Source: an uncultured Agathobaculum sp.
GTDB lineage: Bacteria; Bacillota; Clostridia; Oscillospirales; Butyricicoccaceae
Reading direction: 5' to 3'
Assembly: GCA_934504345.1 (NCBI GenBank)
Contig: CAKSVR010000011.1
Span: 1 to 61,413, forward strand
DNA: 61,413 bases
Below the pieces are notes generated by a model. The model made no database searches. It was not told the origin of the DNA and saw nothing but the letters and a program-made list of their open reading frames with translations. Position numbers and translations under genes: made by a program. Below, one piece after another: positions 33,138 to 41,783 of this stretch (position 1 is its first letter; the number at the start of each line of letters is the position of its first letter).

Positions 33138-34289
33138 ATGTATAACGTAAAGCTCTACAACAAGATTTCCAAGGTCGGTCTGGACGACCTCGACCCGGCA
33201 AAGTACACCTGCGCCGAGGATTTCACTGATTACGATGCCGTTCTGGTGCGCTCTGCCAAGCTGCATGATGTCGAGTTCCCGAAGAACCTGCGCTGCATCG
33301 CGCGTGCAGGCGCCGGTGTCAACAACATCCCGATCGAGCGCTGCTCGCAGGAGGGCATTGTTGTATTCAACACGCCGGGCGCGAACGCCAACGCCGTTAA
33401 GGAGCTGGTCATCTGCGCGCTGCTGCTGGCCTCCCGCAAGGTCGTTCAGGGCGCGAACTGGGTAAAGGGCCTCAAGGGCACGCCGGACATCGGCCCGGCC
33501 GCTGAAAAGGGCAAGGCCACCTATGCAGGCCCGGAGATTGCCGGCAAAAAGCTGGGCATCATCGGTCTGGGCGCTATCGGCGTCAAGGTTGCCAATGCCG
33601 CTGTTGGTCTGGACATGGAGGTCTGGGGCTACGACCCGTACCTGTCGGTTGACGGCGCGCTCAAGCTGTCCCGCTCTGTCAAGCACGTTACCGAGCTGGA
33701 CGAGATCTTCGCAAACTGCGATTACATCACCATCCACGTTCCGCTGACCCCGGATACCAAGCACACCATCAGCGAGGAAGCCATCGGCAAGATGAAGGAC
33801 GGCGTGCGCGTTATCAATCTGGCACGCGGCGAGCTGGTAGACACCAAGGCGATGGCCAAGGCGCTCGAGAGCGGCAAGGTCGCAGCCTACGTTTCCGACT
33901 TTGCTTCCGACGAGATCCTCGAGCAGGAAAATGCCATCACGCTGCCGCATCTGGGTGCATCCACACCGGAGAGCGAGGACAACTGCGCCAAGATGGCCGT
34001 TTACGAGATCACCGAGTACCTCGAAAAGGGCACCATCCGCAATTCGGTCAACTTCCCGAACCTCAAGGTACCGTATGAGGGCGGCTACCGCATCTGCATG
34101 ATCCACAAGAACATCCCGAACATGATCGCATCCATCACCTCCGCTGTTCGCTGCAACATCGAGAACATGGGCAACCGTTCCAAGGGCGATTATGCTTACA
34201 CCATCATCGATACCGCAGAGGCTCCCACCGAGGCCAACCTCGACGAGCTGCGCGCGATCGAGGGTATGATCTCTGTCCGCACGATCTGA
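33138..34289 (+). CDS. serA: D-3-phosphoglycerate dehydrogenase
   Basis: This enzyme starts serine synthesis by oxidising 3-phosphoglycerate with NAD. The 383-residue protein has GAGVNNIPIERCSQEGI, the Rossmann loop IIGLGAIGVKVANAA, ARGELVDTKAM, and the catalytic His in ITLPHLGASTPESE. A C-terminal ACT-like domain (YRICMIHKNIPNM onward) may sense serine. AAAGAGGAG precedes the ATG. It follows serC. Confidence 0.96.
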   Translation: MYNVKLYNKISKVGLDDLDPAKYTCAEDFTDYDAVLVRSAKLHDVEFPKNLRCIARAGAGVNNIPIERCSQEGIVVFNTPGANANAVKELVICALLLASRKVVQGANWVKGLKGTPDIGPAAEKGKATYAGPEIAGKKLGIIGLGAIGVKVANAAVGLDMEVWGYDPYLSVDGALKLSRSVKHVTELDEIFANCDYITIHVPLTPDTKHTISEEAIGKMKDGVRVINLARGELVDTKAMAKALESGKVAAYVSDFASDEILEQENAITLPHLGASTPESEDNCAKMAVYEITEYLEKGTIRNSVNFPNLKVPYEGGYRICMIHKNIPNMIASITSAVRCNIENMGNRSKGDYAYTIIDTAEAPTEANLDELRAIEGMISVRTI

Positions 34290-34300
34290 ATGAGAGAATC

Positions 34301-34333
34301 AAAAAGAGCGAAACCAGTATGGTTTCGCTCTTT
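34301..34333 (+). terminator. Terminator after serA
   Basis: AAAGAGCGAAACC and GGTTTCGCTCTTT form the stem; the same sequence recurs after adh and before 34585. Confidence 0.88.
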
Positions 34334-34584
34334 CAGTTTGTCAAAAAGTCGGTATTGAACCAATTTCATCATATCGCGCGGCAGCGCGCGTTAAATAGAA
34401 TTTGCCGTGCAAATTCATAAAAAGGCAGGGCGTGTACCTGCCTTTTTATACCCTGAGAGGGAGAAAGTTTCTGAATAGGAACTTTCGGACGACTTTGGAA
34501 CGGCCTACGGTCCGTTCCTGCTTGTCGGCGAAACTGTAGTTTCGCGACAGTCTGAGCGAAACCGCATGGTTTCGCTCTTTTTCT
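34334..34584. other. Spacer with a chain of hairpins
   Basis: No gene. Successive perfect hairpins are visible: GGCAGGgcgtgtaCCTGCC with flanking A and T runs (34421-34448, terminator-like), GAAAGTT..AACTTTC (about 34467-34490), GGAACGG..CCGTTCC (about 34498-34519), GCGAAAC..GTTTCGC (about 34529-34546), and GAGCGAAACC..GGTTTCGCTC (34554-34581), which can end the anti-sigma gene. Confidence 0.6.
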
Positions 34585-35775
34585 TCACTTTACCGGCACT
34601 GTCACATCTCCGATGGTGACGGAAGCGATGTCCTCCAGCGGGATAACGGTATCGAACGTGCCTTGACGGGTGCAGACGGTCTTGCCGTCATGCGGGTCCA
34701 TGCTGCCGCCGCAATCCGAGAAATCGAGCACCGTGCCGTCCGTCTTGGTGACGAGCAGCTTCGCGGAGTAGGACTCCCATGTGCTACGTACACCGGCCGG
34801 TTCGCGGCCGCTCTCCTGCGGAATTTCTTCGCCGTCCACCGTGTAATGGTAGCCGATGGGCGTAACGACGGTATCGACAGCGGCGTTCCGTCCGCTCTCC
34901 TGCGGAATTTCTTCGCCGTTCTCGTCATACAGCGTGTCGAACGTCGCCTCGCCGTCCGCCGTGTACACCACATGGTAGCCGATGGGCGAGATAACGATGG
35001 TATCGACAGCGGCGCTCCGTCCGTTCACATCGATATTTTGACCCGCAGGCAGCTCGACCGCGCTGTTCCCGGCCTCCAGCTGGAACTTGAGGCGCCATGT
35101 GCCCTTGGCGATAGTTGTCGGCTCACCGTTTTCGCTGTTCAGCACGCACAGGTCGCCGAGCGTAATTTTTACCGTGCCGCCAGTCTGCACCGCATCGTTG
35201 TACGACATGGTTTCGACATACTGGATGGCGTTGTCGCTCGGATTTTCGTCATAGAAGTAGCTGCTGCCGGCCGCGCCGTCCACGCCGCGGCCAATGGTGC
35301 TGTCCGAACGCTTCCAGTACAGGTCGTACAGGCCGGTATCCGGATTTTTCGTGCAGTCGAACGCCGAACCGTCCTCCTTTTCCAGCGTGTAGGAGATAAG
35401 GTAGTTGTAACCATCGAACAGGATGGCATCCGCGGTGACAGTCACGCCGCCCGCCATGTCGCTCGCGCCGATAGGATGGCCGATCTGGTCGATGATCTCG
35501 GTGTCTGCCGTCGAGCCGAACACGCCCGCGAACACATCGCCCGCAGAGCGGAACGCGCCGGTCGCGCCTGCACCGATGCTCAGCACAAGAGCCGCCGCCA
35601 CGCCGACTGCCGCCACGCGCGGGAAACGGCGCACGCGATGCACGGAAACCGGCTGTGCAGGCTGCTCAGCGGCGGCCATCAGGCGGTCTGCCATGCGGTT
35701 TTTCGCCTCCTCGGAGAAATGCAGCTCGTCCAGCGCGGTATTATACGCTTTGTTATCATTATACTCTCTGTTCAT
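34585..35775 (-). CDS. Anti-sigma-like membrane protein with DUF4179-type domain
   Basis: The 396-residue protein has a cytoplasmic N-terminus (about 1-50), one membrane span (VAAVGVAAALVLSIGAGA, about 52-70) and an extracellular part. It overlaps the ECF sigma gene by 17 bp, the usual sigma/anti-sigma pairing. Residues about 255-325 hold an internal duplication: AVDT-V-PIGYH followed by DGEEIPQESGR occurs twice (NGEEIPQESGR in the first copy). A role as a sensor that holds the sigma factor is inferred from context. Confidence 0.75.
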   Translation of the reverse strand: MNREYNDNKAYNTALDELHFSEEAKNRMADRLMAAAEQPAQPVSVHRVRRFPRVAAVGVAAALVLSIGAGATGAFRSAGDVFAGVFGSTADTEIIDQIGHPIGASDMAGGVTVTADAILFDGYNYLISYTLEKEDGSAFDCTKNPDTGLYDLYWKRSDSTIGRGVDGAAGSSYFYDENPSDNAIQYVETMSYNDAVQTGGTVKITLGDLCVLNSENGEPTTIAKGTWRLKFQLEAGNSAVELPAGQNIDVNGRSAAVDTIVISPIGYHVVYTADGEATFDTLYDENGEEIPQESGRNAAVDTVVTPIGYHYTVDGEEIPQESGREPAGVRSTWESYSAKLLVTKTDGTVLDFSDCGGSMDPHDGKTVCTRQGTFDTVIPLEDIASVTIGDVTVPVK

Positions 35776-36250
35776 AAAGATCCCCTCCCAGTGTGGTACG
35801 CAGGCTCTTGCGCCCGCGGCTCAGGTGTGCGGAAACAGCCGCTTCGCTCCGTCCGAGCAGCTTTGCGATCTCCCGCACGGAATAGCCCTCGTAATAGTGC
35901 AGATAGACGGCTTCGCGGTATTTCTGCGGCAGTGCCATCACGGCATCGAGCACAGCGGAGTCCGGTGCTTCGGGCGCAGCCGCCTCCGCGACTGCCTCCA
36001 GACCCACGCAGCGGCGGTGCGCGGCGCGCAGACTGTCCTTGCAGGCGTTCGCGGTCGCGCGGATGACCCATGCCTTTTCATGCTCGGCGCTGTCGAACGT
36101 GTACCCGCCGGTCAGCAGCTTGAGGAATACGTTCTGGCAGATGTCCTCCGCATCGTGTGTAGATTTGAGATAGGTGTAGGCCAGCCGCAGGATCAGGTCG
36201 GAATACGTCCGCACCAGACGTTCCGCCTCGTCCCGGTTAAATTGTTGCAT
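35759..36250 (-). CDS. ECF-family RNA polymerase sigma factor
   Basis: The 163-residue protein has sigma region 2 (LILRLAYTYLKSTHDAEDIC and AWVIRATANACKD) and region 4 with the HTH YYEGYSVREIAKLLGRSEAA and VSAHLSRGRKSLR. It directs RNA polymerase to a small regulon, probably at the cell envelope given its membrane partner. AAAGGAG precedes the ATG. It is not close in sequence to the sigma-like protein of the cas operon. Confidence 0.93.
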   Translation of the reverse strand: MQQFNRDEAERLVRTYSDLILRLAYTYLKSTHDAEDICQNVFLKLLTGGYTFDSAEHEKAWVIRATANACKDSLRAAHRRCVGLEAVAEAAAPEAPDSAVLDAVMALPQKYREAVYLHYYEGYSVREIAKLLGRSEAAVSAHLSRGRKSLRTTLGGDLYEQRV

Positions 36251-36372
36251 TTGGTTTCAGCTCCTTTGGAAAGCAACGTCGCTTCACCTGTAATACGATT
36301 TAGAAAGCGGTATCCTGACAGGGAAAATAAATTTATGGTGCAAAATAGAGAATGAGGCGCAATTCATCGCTC

Positions 36373-36476
36373 TTGCATTCTGTGTAAATCGGTGTTATAC
36401 TATATACAACGATGTTACAAGTCCAATGTACAGTGAAAACCCCGGAGGGTCGCATCCTCCGGGGTTTTCACTTTTT
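36373..36476 (+). ncRNA. Small RNA 1 of a three-member family
   Basis: A promoter TTGCAT (36373-36378), 17 bp, TATACT (36396-36401) is followed by a roughly 70-nt transcript: GATGTTACAAGTCCAATGTA and the terminator AACCCCGGAGG..CCTCCGGGGTTTT. Copies 2 and 3 lie at 40886 and 41018. The first part resembles the antisense of the toxin start at 41.24 kb. Confidence 0.75.
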
Positions 36477-36562
36477 CAACGTCTTCACCGACAGCAATAT
36501 ACGAAAACCAAAATGGAGAATGACAACTCATCAGGCCGTCATTCTCCATTTTCCATCCTCAA

Positions 36563-38836
36563 TTACAGTGTCATCAGCAGTTTCGCGAACTCTGCGCGGG
36601 TAAAAGTGCCCTGCGGTTTGAGCGTACCGTCGCTGAAGCCGCTGACGAGCCCGCTCTTGATGCACAGCGCGGCGGCATCTCTGCGGGCGGCGGAAATGCT
36701 GTCCGCATCCTTGATGCCGGCGAGTGTCTGCGCGGTTTCCGTGCCGCTCAATGCTGTCTTGCCGTTCTGCACGAGCAGGTTGGCGAACAGCTGCATCGCA
36801 TCCTCGCGGGTCATGGCGGCGGTGGGCTTGAGGTTATCGCTCAGGCCGTCCAGCAGACCGGCGGCATACACCGCGCTGACGGCCTCGGAGTACCACTCGC
36901 CCGCGCTGACACCGGCAGGCAGACTGTCGTTTCCGGTCAGACCCTGACGGCGGGCAATGGTGGTGCAGACCTCGGCGGCCGTGATCTTGTCGTTCGGACG
37001 GAATCGTCCCTTGTCACCGGTCATGAGGCCCTGTTCCGTGACAGAATCGATGTATTCCTTTGCCCAGTGGGTCGCCGGTACATCGCTGTAAGTGCGCTGC
37101 GCGGCGTTCACCTTCACGGACGAATACGGCGTATGCAGTGCCGCCCAGCACGCGCCGGACTTGTTCACCACGCTGTCCAGTTGCTCAAACGTGATCAGGT
37201 ATTCCTCGGTATACGCACGGCGGGAGGCGCTCTCGTACTCATTATAATAATAGGTGATGCCTTTTTCGCTCATGCGCGGGAAGCTGTACAGATAAAACGG
37301 ATGCTCGTCCGGCAGCAGCGCCTTCACCGTATCAAGGTAATCGCCGGTGAGCAGATCCGCCGCAGTGTACTGTTTGCCGGTGCACAGATCGAACGCAAGG
37401 CAGCTGTTCCAAACCGCTGCGCCCGTTCCCTTTCCGCTGACACAGTTCGCCCAGACAACGAGCACCGAGCCCTCGACCGATGCGCCGTAGCCGCCTTCGA
37501 GCGCCTCATATTCGGCGGTGACAGACGGGCCCTCGAGAAAGAACGACCGGATGGTGTTGTTGATGCTGCTCTGCACCTTGGTGTCGGCCATGCCGGAGAT
37601 CTCCGGAAAATCGACATCCCAGCCGTGCTCGCTGCCGTCCGCCTGATAGCCCATAAACTTCTCATAGTGGACGGTGTTCGCGGAAATGCCGCTGCCGAGG
37701 TCAAATTTTTTCGGCTGCTCGAACAGCGTGCGGTGCGTGGCGAGATTGATATACTTCACCGTGCCGTCCTGTGTGACACGCACCACGTTTTCCGTCAGAA
37801 TGGTGGGATTCTCAGCATTTTTGAGCGATGCGGAGAAGCCGCCGTTCTTGCGGAAGAAGATCAGCGTACCGTCTGCGGTGTTGTGCCACGAAAGGCCGAA
37901 GCGCAGCTCGGAGAAGCCGCTGATATAGCTCAGCGTGCGGTAGGACAGGCTGCCGCCGGAATCCACCGCCGCGACCGAACCGTCCTCGCTGCGGGCGGCG
38001 TACAGTCCCTCGCCCATATAGGAGAGGTAGTAATACGTCGGTGTGGTGAGCAGCTTGCCCGTGGTATCCATGATGCCCCAGCGATTGATCTGGCGCACCA
38101 TCGCCTCGCCGCCGCGGAACTCGGTGATGGTATTGTACAGAAAATCCGTCAGCAGTCTGCCCTTGGAGAGCGAATAGAGCGCCTGATTGGTGCCGTTGGT
38201 GACGACCACCGTGCTCTCGCCGTAGATCGTCATGTAGGACGGTGTCAGGTCGCTCGGCAGCGTGTACAGCACCGCGCCGGTGGTGTCGATGGCCTGATAA
38301 TCGCCATCCTGCGTGCGGACGAGCGTGCGCCCGCCGGAGAACGAACCGGCATTGCGGTACGCGCCGTCAAAGGCCGCCGTGCCGCTCTGCGTGACGAACG
38401 AATACAGGCCGGTGTCGGCGTTCTTGCACAGCAGCAGGCCATCTTCGAAAAAGCCGACCGCACCCGGATAGCTGCCGACGCGCTGGCCGGCCGTCGTGTA
38501 GTATACGCTGTGGTCGGTGTAGCGGTACGCGACCATGTTGTCGGAAAAATCGACCGAAACCGGCGCATCCGTGTAATCGATGACGAGATGACCCGTCCGG
38601 TCGATGACAGCGGTCTGCCATTTGTCGTTTTCAACGGCGGCGAGTCCGCAGTCCGCGAAATCGCCCGCCTGCGCGTAGGCAAACGGGAGTACAGTCATGC
38701 CGTCCTCATCCAGATAGCCTGCGCGGGTCACGCCGTCGATGTCGGTGCGTTCCGCCGGAAAGATCGAGCCGGCCGCCGCCGCACTCACCAGCATCACGCA
38801 CGCCACCGCCAGCGCGGATAGTGTTTTTTTGAACAT
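36563..38836 (-). CDS. Secreted SLH-domain protein with WG repeats and DUF3298-like domain
   Basis: The 757-residue protein has a signal peptide (FKKTLSALAVACVMLVSA). Residues 25-370 hold WG-type repeats (GYLDEDGMTVLPFAYAQ, VIDRTGHLVIDY), 375-560 a DUF3298/DUF4163-like region (VQSSINNTIRSFF), and 575-757 three SLH repeats (THWAKEYIDSVTEQGLMTG; FRPNDKITAAEVCTTIARR; FKP/LKPQGTFTRAEFAKLL) that anchor proteins to the cell wall. The ATG at 38836 follows AAAGGTGG. Its 5' untranslated region contains a whole MITE-like element. Confidence 0.9.
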   Translation of the reverse strand: MFKKTLSALAVACVMLVSAAAAGSIFPAERTDIDGVTRAGYLDEDGMTVLPFAYAQAGDFADCGLAAVENDKWQTAVIDRTGHLVIDYTDAPVSVDFSDNMVAYRYTDHSVYYTTAGQRVGSYPGAVGFFEDGLLLCKNADTGLYSFVTQSGTAAFDGAYRNAGSFSGGRTLVRTQDGDYQAIDTTGAVLYTLPSDLTPSYMTIYGESTVVVTNGTNQALYSLSKGRLLTDFLYNTITEFRGGEAMVRQINRWGIMDTTGKLLTTPTYYYLSYMGEGLYAARSEDGSVAAVDSGGSLSYRTLSYISGFSELRFGLSWHNTADGTLIFFRKNGGFSASLKNAENPTILTENVVRVTQDGTVKYINLATHRTLFEQPKKFDLGSGISANTVHYEKFMGYQADGSEHGWDVDFPEISGMADTKVQSSINNTIRSFFLEGPSVTAEYEALEGGYGASVEGSVLVVWANCVSGKGTGAAVWNSCLAFDLCTGKQYTAADLLTGDYLDTVKALLPDEHPFYLYSFPRMSEKGITYYYNEYESASRRAYTEEYLITFEQLDSVVNKSGACWAALHTPYSSVKVNAAQRTYSDVPATHWAKEYIDSVTEQGLMTGDKGRFRPNDKITAAEVCTTIARRQGLTGNDSLPAGVSAGEWYSEAVSAVYAAGLLDGLSDNLKPTAAMTREDAMQLFANLLVQNGKTALSGTETAQTLAGIKDADSISAARRDAAALCIKSGLVSGFSDGTLKPQGTFTRAEFAKLLMTL

Positions 38837-38860
38837 ATGTGTTTCCACCTTTGGAAGATT

Positions 38861-39021
38861 GACAATACCGCATAATTGAACAAGAGCGATTTGCAAGTAA
38901 ATTTTGCGTTCTGACAAGGCACAGTTTTGCGGTAATACTTGATGTATTACCGTGAAACTGCAACACAGTCAGGGCACAAAATTTCTGCAAAGCGCCGCAG
39001 TTGCAATTGTGCGGTGTTGCC
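38861..39021 (+). mobile_element. MITE-like element copy A (161 bp)
   Basis: The ends are inverted repeats: GACAATACCGCATAATTG at the left and CAATTGTGCGGTGTTGCC at the right. The centre has a palindrome GCGGTAATAC..GTATTACCG. Copy B at 46862-47022 has the same length in the opposite direction and matches over its full extent. No coding capacity. It lies inside the leader of the SLH gene. Confidence 0.85.
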
Positions 39022-39085
39022 ACAGTGTGAGCATTGTGCTCCTATGGCCATATCCTGTGCAAGCAGGATAGAATGTCCCACCTAT

Positions 39086-39114
39086 ATTATAAGGGTTCTG
39101 CCGCCGCGGAACAA
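39086..39114 (-). promoter_or_regulatory. Promoter of the SLH-domain gene
   Basis: TTGTTC, 17 bp, TATAAT on the minus strand, about 250 bp before the ATG, with MITE copy A between them. Confidence 0.65.
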
Positions 39115-39387
39115 GGAAATCGGACGAAGTGTAACAATGGTGACACATGGGAGAAATGTTACAGGTTTGTTGCAGTGTGCCGGAATGGAAGCTTGCGCTG
39201 CCCGCCGCAGAGCGTGACGAGCCGCCGCGCCGAGGCCGCCGCGCCCTGCGGGAACAGCGTTCACTTTTACACTTCACAATAATAAATCCTTTGCACGCTT
39301 CAAAAAGAAAACTTGCGTGCCATCAGGATGAACAACGGAAAAACCCGCAAAAAAGCGGTTTTTGTCGGTTTATACAAGCGCCGTTGA

Positions 39388-39416
39388 TTGACTTTTTTGC
39401 AGGATTGGAGTACAAT
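39388..39416 (+). promoter_or_regulatory. Promoter of the citrate synthase gene
   Basis: TTGACT, 17-bp spacer, TACAAT, 43 bp before the ATG. The stretch 39115-39387 holds no gene that I can support. Confidence 0.82.
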
Positions 39417-39458
39417 ATATTCATTATCTCACAATTGGGACGGAAAGGAGAAGGCGGA

Positions 39459-40844
39459 ATGACGATCCAGCCTGATTTTGTTAAGGAAGAGCTTTTGCAG
39501 GAACTCAGCGAGAGCTTCCGTATGCACAACCAGCTGCCACCCGACCTGTTCACGCGCTACCGCATCAAGCGCGGTCTGCGTAACGCGGATGGCACCGGTG
39601 TTCTGGTCGGCGCATCGCATCTGGGCAACGTACACGGCTATATTCTGAACGAGGGCGAGCGCGAGCCGATCGAAGGCCGCCTGACCTACCGCGGATATAA
39701 TGTATACGACCTCATCCACGGCCTCGAGCAGGAAAACCGCTTCGGCTTTGAGGAGATCGGTTATCTGCTCATGTGCGGCAAGCTGCCCAGCCGCCGCCAG
39801 CTGGCGGAATTTCAGCACACCATCGGTCTGGAGCGCGCCCTGCCGGATAACTTCACCGAGGACATGATCATGCGCGCACCGAGCCGCGACATCATGAACA
39901 AGCTGGCCAGCGCAACGCTCGCGCTGTATTCCTATGATGCCAACCCGGATGAAACCACGGTCGAGAACATCATGCGTCAGGGCATCAGCCTGATGGCAAA
40001 GTTCCCGGTCATCATCTCCCATGCGTATCAGGCAAAGCGCCGTTATTTCGACAATGCCTCCATGTTCCTGCACGTTCCGGACCCGAACCGCTGCACGGCA
40101 GAGAACATCCTGCACCTCATCCGTCCCACCGGCGAATTTGAGGACGACGAGGCCAAGCTGCTCGACCGCTGCCTCATCCTGCACGCCGAGCACGGCGGCG
40201 GCAATAACTCCTCGTTCACGGTGCGTGTCACTTCCTCCTCCGGCACGGACACCTATTCGGCTATCGCGGCGGCGGTTTCGTCGCTCAAGGGCCCGCGCCA
40301 CGGCGGCGCGAACCTGCGCGTTGTCAAGCAGTTCGAGGAGATGAAGGAGAACATCCACAACTGGAAGGACGAGGTCGAGGTCGGCAATTATCTGCGCCGC
40401 ATCATGGACGGCGAGGCCGGCGACGGCTCGGGTCTGATCTACGGCATGGGCCACGCCATCTACACCCTGAGCGATCCGCGTGCGGTAGCGCTGAAGAAGG
40501 CCGCCCGTCCGCTGGCGGAAAAGACCGGCTTCTCGGACGAAATGGACCTGCTGGAGCTGGTCGAGAAGCTGACGCCCTCCATTTTCGCAGAGAAAAAGGG
40601 CATCGACAAGCCGATGTGCGCCAATGTGGATATGTATTCCGGCTTTGTTTACAAGATGCTCGGCCTGCCGAAGTCGCTGTATACCCCGCTGTTCGCCACC
40701 GCCCGCATCGTCGGCTGGATGGCACACCGCCTCGAGGAAGTCACCACCGGCGGCAAGATCATCCGTCCGGCATACAAGCCGGTCGCCAAGGGCGTGGAGT
40801 ACGTTGCGATCGATGAACGCAATGACGGCCCGGTAAATGACTGA
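39459..40844 (+). CDS. gltA: Citrate synthase
   Basis: This enzyme joins oxaloacetate and acetyl-CoA. The 461-residue protein has EGRLTYRGYNVYDLIHG, the catalytic His region LHAEHGGGNNSSFTVRV, KGPRHGGANLRVVKQF, GMGHAIYTLSDPRA, and ARIVGWMAHRLEEV with the Arg ligand. It is of the type found in anaerobic Clostridia. The ATG at 39459 follows GGAAAGGAGAAGG. Confidence 0.95.
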   Translation: MTIQPDFVKEELLQELSESFRMHNQLPPDLFTRYRIKRGLRNADGTGVLVGASHLGNVHGYILNEGEREPIEGRLTYRGYNVYDLIHGLEQENRFGFEEIGYLLMCGKLPSRRQLAEFQHTIGLERALPDNFTEDMIMRAPSRDIMNKLASATLALYSYDANPDETTVENIMRQGISLMAKFPVIISHAYQAKRRYFDNASMFLHVPDPNRCTAENILHLIRPTGEFEDDEAKLLDRCLILHAEHGGGNNSSFTVRVTSSSGTDTYSAIAAAVSSLKGPRHGGANLRVVKQFEEMKENIHNWKDEVEVGNYLRRIMDGEAGDGSGLIYGMGHAIYTLSDPRAVALKKAARPLAEKTGFSDEMDLLELVEKLTPSIFAEKKGIDKPMCANVDMYSGFVYKMLGLPKSLYTPLFATARIVGWMAHRLEEVTTGGKIIRPAYKPVAKGVEYVAIDERNDGPVND

Positions 40845-40885
40845 CTGCTAATTAGGAATTAGGAATTGGTGCGGCGGCTTTGCTG

Positions 40886-40990
40886 TTGCATTTCACCGGA
40901 AACGGTGCTATACTATATACTACACAGATGTAATGAACGCCAGTGTATACGAAAACCCCGGAGAGGACCGTTCTCCGGGGTTTTCTATTC
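40886..40990 (+). ncRNA. Small RNA 2 of the family
   Basis: TTGCAT (40886-40891), 17 bp, TATACT (40909-40914), then AGATGTAATGAACGCCAGTG and the terminator AAAACCCCGGAGA..TCTCCGGGGTTTT. It is a tandem neighbour of small RNA 3. Confidence 0.75.
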
Positions 40991-41017
40991 TTAGCAGGTG
41001 ACATGGATTCTTTGCTC

Positions 41018-41122
41018 TTGCATTTCGATGGAAACAGTGTTATACTATATACTACAGAGATGTAATGAAGTCAATGTATTACGAAAACCCCAGAGGTGGC
41101 GGCCTCTGGGGTTTTCTATTCC
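41018..41122 (+). ncRNA. Small RNA 3, probable antitoxin of the 41.2-kb type I system
   Basis: TTGCAT (41018-41023), 17 bp, TATACT (41041-41046), then GATGTAATGAAGTCAATGTA (from about 41059) and the terminator AAAACCCCAGAGG..CCTCTGGGGTTTT (41084-41116). The first segment is nearly the reverse complement of the toxin mRNA start region (41226-41253), and the terminator can be shared with the convergent toxin mRNA. Confidence 0.78.
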
Positions 41123-41157
41123 GTTTACGGCGGCTTAGACCGGGGTTGAGAGTTGCT

Positions 41158-41244
41158 TTACTTCCGGCTATCCAACCACTTGCAAATATAGTAGGCAGCT
41201 ACATTTGCCATGATAGCACAGAGTAAGGATGTAACAAAGTTCAA
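41158..41244 (-). CDS. Type I toxin-like small membrane peptide
   Basis: The 28-residue peptide starts MNFVTSLLCAIMANVAAYY (TTG start at 41244) and ends KWLDSRK: one membrane helix and a short charged tail, as in Fst/TxpA-type toxins. AGGAGG lies 8 bp before the TTG; a GTG three codons up overlaps that site. An extended -10 TGGTATAAT (41292-41299 on the minus strand) sits upstream. Convergent small RNA 3 is the likely antitoxin. Confidence 0.7.
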   Translation of the reverse strand: MNFVTSLLCAIMANVAAYYICKWLDSRK

Positions 41245-41309
41245 TGTATTCACCTCCTCCCGTTGCCGGGACTTGGTAAAGCAACAAACTCATTATACCA
41301 TTGTTTTGT

Positions 41310-41586
41310 CGAAAAAGGAATGCATTTATTATTTTGGGACAATATTTGCAAAGGAAAATGCATATATGGAATCGGTCAGCATAGCATCCATCCAATTAAC
41401 GGATGTTCAGATATTCTATAAGGAAAACCGCCTCGTTATTTCTTTCAAGTCGAACGCGCAATCAAACCCGGCATTCAGAGAACAGCTTCGGCCGCTGAAC
41501 AGCAGACCTCCGAGGCCGGTTCCGCGCCTCTGTGCACATGGCGCTGACTGCCGGTAAAAAAATTCTGCGTTTTTTTCAAAAAAGTG
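41310..41586. other. Spacer without a supported gene
   Basis: A plus-strand frame from 41366 gives 63 residues without a known motif or a convincing ribosome-binding site, so it is not called. Otherwise nothing is seen until the rplJ promoter. Confidence 0.45.
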
Positions 41587-41615
41587 TTGACAAACCCATC
41601 CTCATGCGCTATACT
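41587..41615 (+). promoter_or_regulatory. Promoter of the rplJ-rplL operon
   Basis: TTGACA, 17-bp spacer, TATACT: near consensus. Confidence 0.92.
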
Positions 41616-41621
41616 AAATGA

Positions 41622-41767
41622 GCTTGGTCAAAGACAGCTGGCAGCCGCATGGCTTGAATGGCGTTTCCGCCGCCCGCCGAGGTCAACACGAACAAATGAT
41701 TTATCACATTCATATGTTTTCTGTGTACCCTCCCTGTGTCTTTGCACCGGGAGGGTACTTTATTTTT
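41622..41767 (+). promoter_or_regulatory. L10 leader with attenuator
   Basis: The untranslated leader has GGTCAAAGACAGCTGGCAGC and GCCGAGGTCAACACG, the arms of the L10 leader fold bound by L10(L12)4 for autoregulation. The hairpin ACCCTCCC..GGGAGGGT with a T-rich tail (41727-41767) lies just before rplJ and may act as attenuator. Confidence 0.82.
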
Positions 41768-41783
41768 ATAGGAGGTGAAAATG

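Noticed and set aside
41210..41557. 115-codon plus-strand frame in the gltA-rplJ gap
   Set aside because: Its first part is antisense to the type I toxin, there is no good ribosome-binding site, and the later part shows no motif.
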